This document shows positions 32,486 through 45,700 of a stretch of 64,000 nucleotides of DNA, piece after piece. Source of the DNA: Neurospora crassa OR74A. Lineage: Eukaryota > Ascomycota > Sordariomycetes > Sordariales > Sordariaceae. Where the stretch lies: contig NC_026502.1 in NCBI RefSeq assembly GCF_000182925.2, positions 1,488,001 through 1,552,000 on the forward strand. Direction: 5' to 3'. Within the stretch, counting starts at the first letter, position 1, and every line of letters starts with the position of its first letter. A program made the translations under genes and the position numbers. Below the pieces are notes generated by a model. That model had not been told where the DNA came from. It saw only the letters and a program-made list of their open reading frames with translations, and made no database searches.

Positions 32486-33839
32486 ACAAACCTCTTGCAT
32501 GCATGATCATAATGGAACGAAGGGAGATGATGGGTGTTAATAATGGTTATTTGGGCTGTGTATACCCAGGACGGGGACTGCCTGTCTTTTCGTTGGCAGC
32601 GATGACACTCGAGTTGGGATCTATACCCCCCGCTGCATGACGACCAACTCGAATGACCAGATGGATGGATGATATGAGACGGACGGACGGACAAATGGAT
32701 ACCTACACCGGGAACCAAAAGGCGTTAATTACTTCACTTCTTGGGCATTCATGGGATGAATGGATGGAAGGATGGACGAGGCCATTGGGCTTTTTTGATG
32801 GTCTCGTCTTGTTTTGGGTCTTCTTCTTCTTCTTCACCTTTTGCATGAGCCTTACGTATGTGGGCTCGGTTTACAAACACTATTTAACTTCTTCACCATC
32901 TTCTGCATATACAGCTAGACACATTAACAACTTGAATCTTACTTGGGCCTGCCGTTGGCGGCCCGGTGTTTTTTGGGACATCTTCTACATTACAGCCTCA
33001 CTACGGTATTTTTGCTTGGTGTCTTTTTGATTCGCATGGTCTTCCCTTTCTGTGGATTTTCAGTACCTCACGTGTGTTTTTATGACTCGTTTTTTTTTTT
33101 CTAGCCTCAGAACTCGCGCGGTCACGATGGGTGTCACAAAGCTCCCTGGCGCAAAACCCGAGCCCGTTCACAAATCTGGTTAGTATGTAGTCCGTCTACA
33201 CTACATACGCGTGCGTATCTTGACGCTACGCGCCGGTGCAAAGCGGGCTGTGATGTGATGGGGCGTTTCATTCTCAGCCTCAAATAGCCCCGAAAATGCG
33301 CGCGGAATATTGGACGCAAGTGATTATCATCATGATTATCAGCTTTTCCGAGAAAAGGTATGCATGGCGAGAATCGCCAGTCCACGGGTTAACGTGTCAG
33401 TCCCAGACTCACTTGTTCAGCTTTCTTTTTTTATTTTTTTCGATATCAACAGGGGGGTATCATATGATTTGCTCCCACGTACTGTACTGGTGTGGCGCAG
33501 AGGTATGTATTCTGGCGCTACGATGAGTGAACACGCGTACTTCGGCAGGAAGCCGGGTAGAGTTTAACTTGAGGGAGTAACGTAATGGCGTTTGTTTCCA
33601 TGAGACATAGTGGGAACAAATATGGCCAATATACACTATCATCCTATCCTATAAGGATTTTGTGAACATAGTTATTCCAGGTTAAAGGCGTCCAATTGCT
33701 GGAAAGAAATGAGTACTATACGTCTAGCGTGTCCTCGTTGTGCTGCATGCCCCTCAATCGCTTGGTGTTACGTGGGAGTGGCTCTTAGAGTAGGGATTAT
33801 AGCTACCGGGGCCAGAACTTGAAGACATCAACTGGAAAC
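32486..33839. other. Intergenic region, no gene seen
   Basis: Contains the 3' side of the small wall-protein gene, with GGATGGATG-type repeats at about 32660-32775, and ends at tRNA-Gln. Confidence 0.5.
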
Positions 33840-33925
33840 GGTTGTATAGTGTAGCGGTTATCACTCCGGATTCTGAATCTCATCAGAACATTCCGGCAAC
33901 CCCGGTTCGATTCCGGGTACGACCT
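33840..33925 (+). tRNA. tRNA-Gln(CTG) with an intron
   Basis: The cloverleaf can be drawn by eye. Acceptor strands GGTTGTA / TACGACC pair with one G-U, and the discriminator is T. The D arm begins TAGTGTAGCGG, a good A box. The anticodon stem is CCGGA / TCCGG with loop TTCTGA, placing CTG at positions 34-36. The T arm is CCCGG TTCGATT CCGGG, a good B box. Between position 37 and the 3' half of the anticodon stem lie about 13 extra bases, the usual place for a nuclear tRNA intron. A T4 terminator follows. It stands alone, as tRNA genes usually do in filamentous fungi. Confidence 0.93.
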
Positions 33926-33929
33926 CATC

Positions 33930-33933
33930 TTTT
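33930..33933 (+). terminator. RNA polymerase III terminator of tRNA-Gln
   Basis: First T4 run, 5 bases after the mature tRNA end, with a second T run soon after. Confidence 0.75.
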
Positions 33934-36900
33934 GCTTTTTCTTGCTCTGTACTTTCTCTTGAAGATCCTTTCTTTTTCATCTTCGTGCCCTTTGTCTTTT
34001 TTGGTTTTTGTTTTTTTATACTTCGAGGTCATTGAACCAAATTGTTATTGTGTGCTTGGTTTCTTCCTTTGTTCCCTCTCTTACTTCCATGTTGGTTGGT
34101 AAAATCAATTCATTGGTCAATTTGAAGTTCGTGTCAAAGCCATTTCATTTTTTTTGCAACAAGCCGATACGTACCGCGTGCGAAAAGCATTCATACCCAA
34201 ATGAAATCTCCGACACCTTGTCGGTTGATCACACCCCAAATTGGAGGAAAGAGGCGATATGTGAAGATGCGCAGGATCCGATCAAGCGTACCTGCATGAA
34301 CATGATCACTTGAACGGGTTCACAGAAGCCAAACGGTCGGGTTCCGTGCCTGGTGGTCGATCTCCCGCTTATTAAAGCTTCCGAGTCCCCCACCAGCGAG
34401 ACCACTGGGGAAAGTTCCACTTCAGACAATCGATATGGACAACATTTGTTCATTGGAATATATGTATAGCAGTGCGAGAATCGATCCTTCACATGACTGC
34501 CATGCTGGCACCTACCTCTGCACCGAACAACACTGTTTGGCTCAAGACTAAGTAAGGTAAGTAGAGGAGAATGATATAAGCGCGTAATGACATCACCACG
34601 CTCACGGACGATGTTGTGAGCCCGTGGTCGATTTCATGGATGCGTTCATTCTTCAGTTTGGGCAGTCCCTCTTCCCCGACATGTTTCCAACGGTGATCTT
34701 GTACAAGGCGGCGACCGACGCGCGCGTGAGCGGTTATGCGGGGAGATTCAGATAAGCGACCATGTCATGGCATGGCATCGCTTGCATCCCGCCAGTTCGC
34801 CTCCAACAAGGATTGACCAAGAGCGCCCACGAGGGGGGCGGACAGTAGAACGTTCAGCTAGCGCGCACTGGTTTGTCGCGAAGCGCAAGTTAAGGATGAC
34901 TTGCTATTGTGAAAATGATAAAGCGTCCATTATAAGCGCTTAGACCGGCATATATGTTGTCTCGTGGTTACTGTGTCGGCGACATATTCTTCACAAGGAA
35001 GAGTCGAACATACAATTGCCCAGATTGTGTCGCATAAAACTCTAATCTCGACCATTGGCCAAAATAACAACGGTGCATTGAAGAGACAGAAAACGAAACA
35101 GAAAACGAAACAGAACACGAGTGACAGCGCATTCGAATCGCGGTTATTGGCATGGAAGAGATCTCGAACTTTCCCCCCAAGTGACATGGTCTCACCGTCT
35201 TGTCCGTGGGTAACGACTCAAACTGTCTCGGGGGTTTCGTTCCGGAAAATTACAGGGTCAGTGACTGACAGGATCTCGGCTTCATCAACCGTACAACACC
35301 GGGTTTATCGGTATCGCCGTCAGAAATCTGCCACAAAGAGATCCAATTTCATCATCCAGCTATGCACTATAAACAAAGGGTATTACGTGTATGCGGTTGG
35401 CAGAAACATCGCCCGTTGGCCGTGGAGAAACGGGAGACATCAAGAAGGACCTACCTGGATCACGTGTATGATCATTGATGCCAAGGCCAACAGCGCATGC
35501 TGGTGTTAGTGGTCTGTTAGTGCCGAGTAGCTAAATCCCTAAAAGGGCAGAGCTGTCCGCTACTACGCTGGAATTCAGAGGCTATCAAATGAACTGGGAG
35601 CTGTCCTTTAGCAGCTATGCTAAGAATACAGCGCACATATGTCAGCGAAGGATCCGCGGACCTCAGGTAAAGTTTTACCCACCATGTCATGCCTGGCCCG
35701 TGCTCCAGGTCCCCTTGATTCTTCCAGACCGTCTCACAACCTTACCAAGGAGCCAGGCAGACGACAAGACCCAAAACCAGGCCAGATGTATGAAGTTACT
35801 GCAATTTAGCCCAGGTTGGGCTTCGGCATGAGCGAAAGCTTAGCTCAGCTGTGTTGTTGATATTCAGGGCAGTCAGTTGGCGATTCTGAGGATCTCCTTC
35901 CTCTGGTCGCGTTTTGCCTGCGACAGCCTGAAATGTCAAAGGCGGAACCTGGGTCTGGCGGCCGTCTTTGCACTTGAGGCGGACATTCCAATGTCGCCTT
36001 GTATTGAATTGCTTGTGTCTGGATTTATTTGTTCTTTCTTCTATGCTGGCGAATGCTTCCAGATCTCTTCTTTTTGCTTAAATAGACAAGGCAGCTTCTT
36101 TCTGTTGGTGCGGTGGTTTCATCAGTCGTGGTCGTGCAACACCGCCCAGCAAGAGGGACATTCACTTGCTGTCACGAAATCACCTCAGACCGAACCGGAA
36201 GCAAGCCACCTCTCAACTTCAGAGCTCTTGACCTTCCCCGCCAATCCACGTCGCTTTCCACTCAAAACTCGCCCAGGATCCTGGGTCCCGCCAAAATTCC
36301 CGTTGACAAGCTTCTTTCTTTCTTCCTTCGGCCCTGCTCCCCCACCGCCGCCGTTGATCGCTTTTCATACCGATCGCAGTCCTCCTTCCCCTGCTTTTCC
36401 TAATACAGCCAGGACCTAGCCTTGATCCCTTCCTTGTCTTGTGGTCGAGAGCCGCATGGTCGTGCCTCATCACCCCGCCATCGACGAGATACGGTCGAAG
36501 CTTTCTTACCACCAATACAAGCAGTACATGCCTACCTCTGCATTTTAGCGACGCCCCATTCAGCCCCCCTAATCCAACCAGACGACCTTTTAAGCCCGAC
36601 CAAGCACGGCTTCGAAAATCCAATCGGGACTCGTACAGGACGTAGAGACTGAGGACGGACTTGGATGCACTCGGTGCGCGGCGTTGTCCAATTCTATAAC
36701 TTGACGAGACTCGCCCTTGCACCCTGGGTCGGGCGTTTACCTACCTACAGTACCTACCTACCTACACCTAGGTAGCCTTCACCTTGCATTAATTACAGAC
36801 CGGATACACGGTATTACGGTCTGCCGGTCTAGCCCACTCAGCTACCCCAGACGGACCTCCACGCGAAAGACGGGCACTCGGGCCTGTCCTGTCGATGCAG

Positions 36901-37232
36901 ACTCACTAGTGTACTGGCGGCATTGCTGTGCTGGACTGCTGGTGCATTCAACTCAAGACTGATCCAGTCGGACGAGCACTCGTCATTCTGATTCGCCCAA
37001 TTGGTGCAAACACCGACCGACCACAGAGCGTCCCCCTAGTCCTAGTAGCCTCCTGCCGCTCCCGCTGGCCGCACCCGCACCCGCGCACCGTACCATCTCC
37101 CGCCGCCCGCCGCACCCTCCTCTCACCACCGCCAAAAAGTAGTTTCCCCATCCCAACACCTCTCCGACCCAAGAAGGTGCAACAACACTGCGAGACCAGT
37201 GACCCTCACTGGGACCCCGACCGCAGGCAAGC
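33934..37232. other. Intergenic region and probable long leader of the ataxin-2 gene
   Basis: One 181-codon plus frame (34964-35509) includes a short tandem AAACGAAACAGA repeat but has no recognisable domain and probably occurs by chance. At 36740-36775 a run of TACCTACCTAC ends in a CACCTAGGTA motif. The C-rich stretch 36800-37230 directly before the start codon is probably promoter and 5'UTR. Confidence 0.45.
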
Positions 37233-40200
37233 ATGGAGAACCGACCGGCTTCCGCGAAGCCCGCGACCACAGCCTCGACCCCCTCGCAGTCGTCGACGCC
37301 CGACGTCAAGTCCCCCGCGACCCGTCCTCTCTACAGCAGCAAGCTCGGCGACCAGCGAGCAAGGACATCAGACGCGGTGCCGGCCACTTTGGCCAGCCAG
37401 CAGAACAGGTGAGACGCCATCTACCGCACCCTTCCTGCCCCTTCAAACACCGTCTTTGCCCTTCTTCCGCCTTGCCCGTCTCTTTACTGCGGCAGCCGCA
37501 CACCGATCCAGCAACAAAGCCACACCTTAAACCCGACCCCCCGTCATCACGCCTGCCCGTCCTCCCATCCTGCCAGACCCCTTATGGTAGACCTTGGGTC
37601 CACCTCCAGATCGACTTCCATTGTAGTCGCGGAATCATCGTCTTCACTCCCTCAATTCCCATCCTTTCCTCAGTCCCATTGCCATGCTCCTGCCCGCTTG
37701 ACGGACATCCAATCCTTCGGCGCCGTAACTCTAAACTGACATCCGCACAGACAGTCTGCCCCTCCTGTCCAGCAAAAGGCCTGGACTTCGGCCAAGAACC
37801 CCATCACCGGCCAGTCCGCCAGACCGCAGAACAACTTCAGCTCACAGGACAAGAAATCCGTGACCAGCTCCCTTCGCGAGGTTCGTTGATGCGCCTTGTT
37901 TGCTCGTTGTTTTTGTTCCCCTTTTTCGAGACCCATGTTATCCATGACATAGCTCCTTGGCGGACCTTACTGCTACTTACTCCCTTAGCTGCTCCACTAT
38001 TGGCCGCCGTCCACCACGGCAATGCTACATGGACTGTCCGCCTGTCTTATACTGGTCGCCTTTGTACACAGTCTGACGCTTACTTCAATCATCTCCAGGG
38101 CCAACGAGTACGCATTACCCTCGCTAACGGCTCCGAGTTCGAGGGTACTTATGCCAACACCCAAGACCCCAACACCTGCCGCCTGACTACGGTAACGCAG
38201 AAGAAGCTGCCCAACTCGGCCGAAATGAACGGAGCTTCTAGAAAGGAGCAAGGAACCATGACGTTTCAGAAGAAGGAGATCGTTGACGCGCGTCCTCTCC
38301 TGGTCAACAACCTTGGCAAATCAGACGGCAAGCCTACCAACGGTATGGACAAACCGGCTGCGTGATTCCGCTTGCTTGTTCGTTCTAACATGGCTCTTCC
38401 ATAGGCAACCGCGCGTCCTTCCGTACTGACGCTGCCATCTCCAACTCTCGCTTCGGAAATGAGCGGACTCTGCACCGCTGGGTGCCCGATTCTACCGACG
38501 GGCTTGATGATAGCTTAGAGAAGACCAACACTTCTGGTACCTGGGATCAGTTTGCTGCGAATGAGCGCCTCTTCGGCCTCAAGACCGATTATGATGAGAA
38601 CATCTATACCACGACGATCGACAAGAGTCACCCTCAGTACAAGGAGCGGATGGCCGCTGCGGAACGTAAGGCACGCGAGATTGAGCGAAGCGCCCCGGTT
38701 ACCGCACATGTTGCCGAGGAGCGTGTCATGGACTTCCAGGGCGGAGACGATCGTGATGAGGAGGACAAGTAAGTCACAGGTCTCAAGAGGATCAGACATT
38801 AGGGCTGGCTAACAAAGGAAACAGGTACAGCGGTGTTCGAAGACAAGACTTCCCTCCCCTGTCTGGTGGCCGAGAGAACAAGTACACGCCTCCTGCTCGG
38901 CGTGCTCCGGCTGCGCACTCTACCGTCAAGGGTGCTCCTGTAGACCCGGCTATCATCTCGTCTCAGCTGAAGGCACCCCCGCAGAAGCAAGCTGCGCAGA
39001 CTGTGGCTGATGTCAAGAGCCCCGTCCAGCAGACGAAGCCATCGCCCGCACCTACCAGCACCACCGCGGACTCAAAGGTCGAGTCTAAGCCGGATGTGAA
39101 GGTAGCGGAAGTCAAGGCTGTTAACGCAAAGGCTACCGATAAGAGCGCGGCTCCGGCTCAGGCCGCGGTTAGTACTACAGCGACTGCACAGACCCTTAGC
39201 AGCAAGCAGCAGGGAATTGAGCAAAGACTTCTAACTTCGTTCAAGGAATTCGCAAACATTCAACGCGGCAGTGCCTTGTCTGCTCAGAGGGCCAAGAACA
39301 AGGCAGACAAGGAGGTCAGATTGAATGACCTCAGAAAGTTCTATCACGAATTCAAGCTCTCAACCCCGGTGCCATCTGACCTTATTTCTATCATTGCCAA
39401 GGACCCGGCAAAGCAGAAGGAGATCCAGGAGAAGGCGCTGAAGAACGCACAGGAAATGGCCAGGATCAAGGCTGAGCAGGCTGCTCTCAAGGCGAAGGAG
39501 GCCAATGCCGCCAAGGAGGGTGCGAGCAAGACCACTACCGAGCAGACCAGCTCGACAACTACTACCACGGCCGATACCCGTACCGCGTCGCGGCCGACTG
39601 CCCCTCAGCACTCTAGTTCAGCTGGTGGTGTTCCGAGCCGCCACCAGGGTCAGCGCAACTCTTACCAGCATCCTCAGGCGGCTTATCACCAGCCTTACAC
39701 CCGCGGGAACCGCCCGCCTCCCCATATGTCCCAAAGCCAACAGACGGGCAACCTATCTCAGCGCCTACGGAACGTGGAGCAGCACAAGATGCAGCATCCC
39801 CATATGGGACAGCATCCTCAGGGTCCTGACATGCGTCTCGCCCCCACTGGCCCTGCTAACAACGGAGACCCTTCCTTTGCTCGTCGCACCAGTGGTGTTC
39901 CACCGCCCACTAAGCAATTCAACCCTCTGATCCACGAGTTCAGACCTGGTGCCACCCCTTTCGCCCCTGCCTTTAGCCCCGCTGGACCGAGCCAAGCGTC
40001 AAGCCCCCGCGTGTCGGTTAACAACGTTGTCGTCGAGCCTGCGGGCGCTTCGGCTCTGCCTCCTGGAAAGCTGATCAGGCGTAAGACCAAGGATGTAGAC
40101 CCCAAGAAGTGCAATATCTTGGCCTTCTTGGAGAAGGAAGAGAAGCCTTCCATGCAATCTCATGCCGTGAGATGGGAGGAGAACGGTGCCCTCCGTCCGG

Positions 40201-41024
40201 CCTACGAGACCCCGCCGACGTGGCGCCAGGCGGATCCTCAGAACGAAAAGGCTGATTCTACCATGAACATGACCTACACGGAATACTTGGAGAAATACCC
40301 GGTTCCGAGCACCGTCAACGCCACGCCCAACCCGTCTCATGCACTTCCCCAGTTTCACCATCAGCACCAGTTGCCTATCCACATGCAGCACGGCGCGCAG
40401 AATCTTGCCCCGAGGCAGTCGCCTCACATGCCTCCTATGCCCATGCAGCCTGGCCAGCATGGACATGCCCCTCATGTCCCTTTTACAGCTCCTGACGACC
40501 ACAGGATGATGCATTCAAACTCCCAACAGTCGTTTGCATCCCCTAGAATGGGACATGCGGCCATGGTCTATCCCCAGGGCACTCCTGGTCAGTTCCAGTA
40601 CAGCCAGCCGATGATGCAGCCCTACATGCCTGGCGGTGCGCCCCAGATGGGACCATTCCGCAGCTTCTCGAACAACCCCCAGTTCATGCCCCAGCAGCAA
40701 CATCACATGGGCGGTCCCGTTATGATGCAACCGCAGTTCATCCCGGGGCCAAATGGCGCCTTGATGGCGGCTGGTCCTCAGGTCCAGATGTATCCTGGAC
40801 ATCCACAGTTTATCCCCGCGGGTGGTGTACCCCCTCAGCCCATGAACGGGACGAACGGTTATCCTAGCCCCGGACGCCCAGCAGCACCCATGATGGTGCA
40901 CCAGGGTTCGCAGCAAGGACAGCCGGGTGTTTATGGAATGAGCCCTGCTGTTCAATACCAGCAGCCTGCTTTTGTGGCTCAGCAACAGCCTCAGGGCAAG
41001 TTTCCTAACCAGCGGGCTCAATGA
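37233..41024 (+). CDS. pbp1: Ataxin-2 homologue (Pbp1), Lsm-LsmAD protein
   Basis: Five exons fit in frame: 37233-37408, 37751-37880, 38072-38342, 38405-38768 and 38825-41024, giving 1046 residues from MENRPASAKPATT. Exon 3 opens with SDAYFNHLQGQRVRITLANG, the start of the Lsm domain (about residues 103-170). LsmAD follows at about 239-290 (WDQFAANERLFGLKTDYDEN). A PAM2-like motif, KQFNPLIHEFRPGATPFAP, lies at about 677-695 and would bind the MLLE domain of poly(A)-binding protein. The last 350 residues are rich in Pro, Gln, Met and His, suited to condensate formation. Homologues act in stress granules, mRNA stability and TORC1 regulation. The 191-nt second intron has an unusual GTTCGT donor. 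It is chosen because it joins exon 2 (TSSLRE) to the Lsm helix in frame. Confidence 0.88.
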
Positions 41025-42560
41025 GGGCGCGCTGGCCGCCAGTATGTCACGTCAACTGGGTGACTGCAGTGGGATCGCTGATGGCCACTGCCTTGTCGAA
41101 TTATGAACTGCTCCTTCGGGCTTGGCAGGAATGAGGGTGTTATGTCGGGCTTGATGAGAGGATGAAGTTACCAAGCCAGCCATTCAAGTCGAGCCAGGTT
41201 GGTTGGCCAACCTTCTGTGAGCAAGCAGAAGGATGCAAGGTGATGTATAGCGTCGCCTTGTTGAACAGTGGCTCGAGAGATGCAACTCCGTCGGGTGAGT
41301 GGCAGGCATGAGAAGAGATTAACAACCCAACAACCAGAAAGGCAGTATACGACAACTACCACCATGATTACAATGCCTTTGCTTGCCTTTCATTAAGCTA
41401 CTGGAAGAAGCTCACATGTGAGCGAACCATCAACAATCTCTTCTACAGCCATTTGCATAGTCCTTCCTTCACTTGAAAGTGTGCTTTACACAACGACCTT
41501 CGGCCACGCCATTTTACCATGCCACATACACTTCTATGAATTACTGTTGGACTTGGTCCTCTTACTCCTTGCCAGGCTACATGTTCTTGCCCGAGAGTGT
41601 AGCGGAGTCAAGTTCACACCACAATTGGCTATCCACATCTATTCAATAAAGCAGCTTTCAGGTGACGGATGGAGTACCAGGGGAGGTGATGGACGGGTGG
41701 TCATGAGAGACGAAGAATAACGAGACCCAAAACGTCAGCAAACGGCTGGCTCTGACCCTCGCTGCTGATGAAACTCATCAATACCGGGGTAATACGTTCA
41801 TGAACAAGGAAGGATACGAGTACAGTTTGTCTGCTGCTTTGGGGGCAAGTGGGCAGATAGGCCGACATCGATAAAGTGTTGTAGGGGAATTGCAGAGCAG
41901 GGATATTTTATGTGATTGGAGATGCGAGAGTGATGACTCGCAGAGGATGAAGGAGATAGATACGTCTGGTATCAAAGTACTGCCAGGCATACAGCACACT
42001 ATGGCGTAGCATATAGCAAGCAAGCGAATAAGCACGCTTTGGGGGGGTGGAAGGAAGCGGGGTGGTAAAGAGAGAACGGGAAGAAGAGGGGGAGGGGGGT
42101 TAGTGCTACATAGCTAGCATAGTAACAATGAAGCGAGTAAGGTTATCTTGATGGGAATTTATGTGAAGTGAGGCTACGGCATGAGGAAAGCGATGCGGCC
42201 AAGATTCGAGCGAAGAAGCAGTGGTGCTGAGCTTGGCTGATTCTCTTTATAGCAGGAAGAGCGTCACGAGACATTGTGTCAAGATATATAATGTAAGACG
42301 AGGACGGACAACGCAAGACAGCACATACAACAACTTGGATTTACTACCGAACCTCATTTCATCATATGCTCTTCGCAAGCCTAAACGCACGCACTACTCA
42401 AGCAGGCAACCTATGCTGACGTTGACAGCTAGCTGCTAGTTTCCGTCCGCCTAGGACAAATATGGGGAGAGGAGAGATGATGTGTGCTACCAGAATATTG
42501 TAACTTCCGATGATGAAAACTACTCGGTAAATTGTAGATAATGGATGTTATGTTGGAATG

Positions 42561-42680
42561 CTTTTCTTTTCTTTTCTTTTCTTTTCTTTTCTTTTCTTTT
42601 CTTTTCTTTTCTTTTCTTTTCTTTTCTTTTCTTTTCTTTTCTTTTCTTTTCTTTTCTTTTCTTTTCTTTTCTTTTCTTTT
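42561..42680. repeat. (CTTTT)24 perfect pentanucleotide microsatellite
   Basis: Twenty-four uninterrupted CTTTT units (120 bp), then a short degenerate TC-rich tail. The opposite strand is (AAAAG)n. Confidence 0.97.
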
Positions 42681-42714
42681 ATCTCTTTTCTTTTTCTTTA
42701 ATCGTGGTATCCAT

Positions 42715-42753
42715 GGTGGTGGTGGTGGTGGTGGTGGTGGTGGTGGTGGTGGT
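42715..42753. repeat. (GGT)13 trinucleotide microsatellite
   Basis: Thirteen perfect GGT units, ending in a single GAT variant. Only about 35 bp from the end of the (CTTTT)n array. Confidence 0.95.
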
Positions 42754-45700
42754 GATGGTGACAAGTTAGGTACATGCTGCTTGCTATCGTTTGCTCAAGT
42801 TGCATGATTGCTTTTAGGCACATATACAGCTTTGAGAAAACCAGTACCCCGTTTCTGTTACTGCTACTGGCTAGATAGGAACCTAGGTAGGTACTCACAT
42901 ATACATTACCCCTTTTGTTAGTGTAGATAGTAGTTGTGCTTGCTTTGTTTTTTTTTTTTTTTTTTTAGGGGTGGGGAGGGGAGGGAAAAAGCAAGGAACC
43001 GAGCGAGGTCTACACTATGTACAAAGAAGCAATCACATCACCAAACAAAGGCCGACCAGCCATAGGTAGGGAGTCTCGAGTGAGTGAGTCGGTGAGTGGC
43101 CAAAATGTGAAAGTTTGCTTTTGTCCCCCAGATTCGGTCAATGGTATTGTCTTGTGTATGTTTGGTAGACTCAGTCATGCATAACAGGATTGACTTTGAC
43201 TGTCCTTGAAGTCTTGCGGAGAAACGTACAGTACCTTAGAAAAGGTGACAAACCTACCTACCTACCTATCTGCCGTTGTGGTGTTTCGCTTTTTCAACTC
43301 CCTGAAGCTATATACACACTTTGTGTTCCTGATGCGAGTCACTACTGCCTTATATATGCATTTTAATATTTTTGAGGCGTCGAGAGAGGAGTGAGTGAGT
43401 GAGTGCAGATCTGAAACGTGGATTTTTTTTAATTTTTTAATTTTTAATTTTCTTTTTCTCATTTTGTAGCTGAGATAAGAGGTATGATTCGAGAGGAGTT
43501 CTTTACTAGGAAAAGATAATTGGTCGTTTGTCGTGAAGCTCGTGCTAATAAACGAGTAGGTAGAGGTACCTCGAGGTATCGACGTGTGCTAGGTAGAGGG
43601 TACTAGAAATAACTCGTAGTATACCTACAGTAGGAAGGAAAAGCGGGCGGGAGGTTGAATGGAGGGATTAGTCATGGTGTTCGCGGGGCCCAGAATGATG
43701 AGCACTTGGGCATATCATATATCTTTGAGTAAGCATGTTGTTGTGATTACTGCGTAGCTGTTTGGGAGCGAATGAAGGCTGCCCGCGAGCGGCGGAGTTA
43801 AAGGTTGTAGGGGATGATAACAATAGAGGAATGTCACCTCCATCCTCACTTGGCATATTCTCATTTCTTTACACATATACCAAAGCCTCAATCCGTATAT
43901 TGATTACTGCGGCAGCTTCAAAGGTGATGAGTACTGATTTCTTTGTTACTAGCTTTTCGCCTTATCCCTTTCAAGCTCGATGATACCTACTAAACTCGCC
44001 ACAGACTATTCCGACACACGGCACCAAACAAGAAAGAATAACTACTCCTCGATGTCAAATACGTATGCTACCTCAACAGTGCCCTGGGGTTGAGAATGGG
44101 TAACGACATAAGTCTGCCTAGCCAACAAATCATCTGAAGGGTATCACAAAAACGGGCGGGAATCCCAGTGCCACACCATCGGGCGCAGAGGACTTCTAAC
44201 CATTTCGTACTCGAGGGTCTAGAAGCCCGTGACACATTAGAATAATAGCGACATGATACTTGACGTTTGAAAGAGAGAGGAGAACAAGTAGAAAGAAGAC
44301 TTTGCCATTGATCATCACCATTGTTCTTCTTCTTTCTCAACGTAGGCCACGGGGCGGGTGTTACGGGCTCACAGCGAGGGGAGACGAATGGATAACTGAA
44401 CACTGCATTGTCGTGCGAGTTATGCGTCCGATCGAGTGAGTGTTTACTTGGGAAAAGGGTCTTTCGTGGATCGAGAAACAAGAAAGAGAGATCTGATCGA
44501 TCCGATGCTTCGATCTTTCCCCGCGTTACCATGTTACCTAGGGATGCTCCCAGGTAGGTAATGTAGGTACAAGGCATCTATCTAGTGTAAGCACATCTGA
44601 CTTGAGTGACTGAGTGACGATGCGATGAGTGGGTATCACAACATATCTGGCAGGCTGTTCGCTTGGCCAGTTGGCCACAGGTAGTTGATGCTATGTACAA
44701 AAGAATGGATGGATGGATGACTTGCATGAGTTGGTAGCAAGTAGCGAGTGATGGCCTCTTTGATGTGGTAAGACGGAAATGGTCTGTCGTGAATCGTGGA
44801 AATAGTATTGTCGATGGTACGCCATCCCGTACCAATGCTGCTGCAGCAGTTTGAAGTACGTGCAGGTAGTGATTCCTATTCTTGGGACGCCGAGCTCAAG
44901 AATCTAGGTATGCTGTTGCTTCCCGGTGTCAAGCAAGCAGTGTCAGCTTATCGTCGTAGACAGCACTGGCTGGATGGATGTATATCGAGCCAGCATTCCG
45001 TCATGTCTGTTTAATTCCATAAAGGCTCGATCCATGTTTGGAATCTGGGAGAGCAGTTGCACAATATAGCGCCCTTCAATCATCCAATGGGACGAATATT
45101 AATTCTCTGCAAGTCTTAATTCACCTTTTGAAACACGCGCGCGAGGCCGCCAGTGGTAGGTACCGCTCTAGTTGACCTTGCATTGCCGGCCAAGGCTGGG
45201 GTCGCCCTCTTCAATCTTGCAAGTTTCGGGAAGGCTTGCGCGTCTCGCAAGATCGAATGTGGCTTAGTACTTGGTGAGTGTCGGAAAGCTAGGGAGAGCT
45301 TGACTTGAGCTTGAGCTTTGGCGCAGTACTTGAAGATCAGAATCAAGCACTGACCTCGGCGTGCAACTTTCATGGTTCAATTTCGGCTGTAAACATGTGT
45401 TGCTCGTGTGTCTGTGTGTACCTAACTAACATGTGCCCCAGGGGTCGGGCAGGGGATCCCGTTTGGGAAGGAGGGGGGGATTAAGTTGTAGTGCACTTCA
45501 GTTGGTAACACGGGCATTGTCTCCTGAGTTGTGAGTGCAGTGTGTACGTCTACTAGGTGGTAGGACAGAAAAGGGAATCCTTCCCGTTGTTGTAATGGTC
45601 GTCGTGATACATCTCGAGGATTGATGGGTGTTTTACAGGCGCTATTTTTGCCCTACCCACGATAGTAAAAGTGCACACAACCATCGTGGGTTTGATTGAT

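Noticed and set aside
34964-35509. 181-codon plus frame in the intergenic region before the ataxin-2 gene
   Set aside because: No domain, no signal peptide and uneven composition; a short tandem repeat lengthens the frame. Not distinguishable from chance.
42429-42807. Long frames across the microsatellites (Phe/Leu/Ser or Lys/Arg/Glu, then Gly, Val or His runs)
   Set aside because: Stop-free only because the CTTTT and GGT repeats contain no stop codons.
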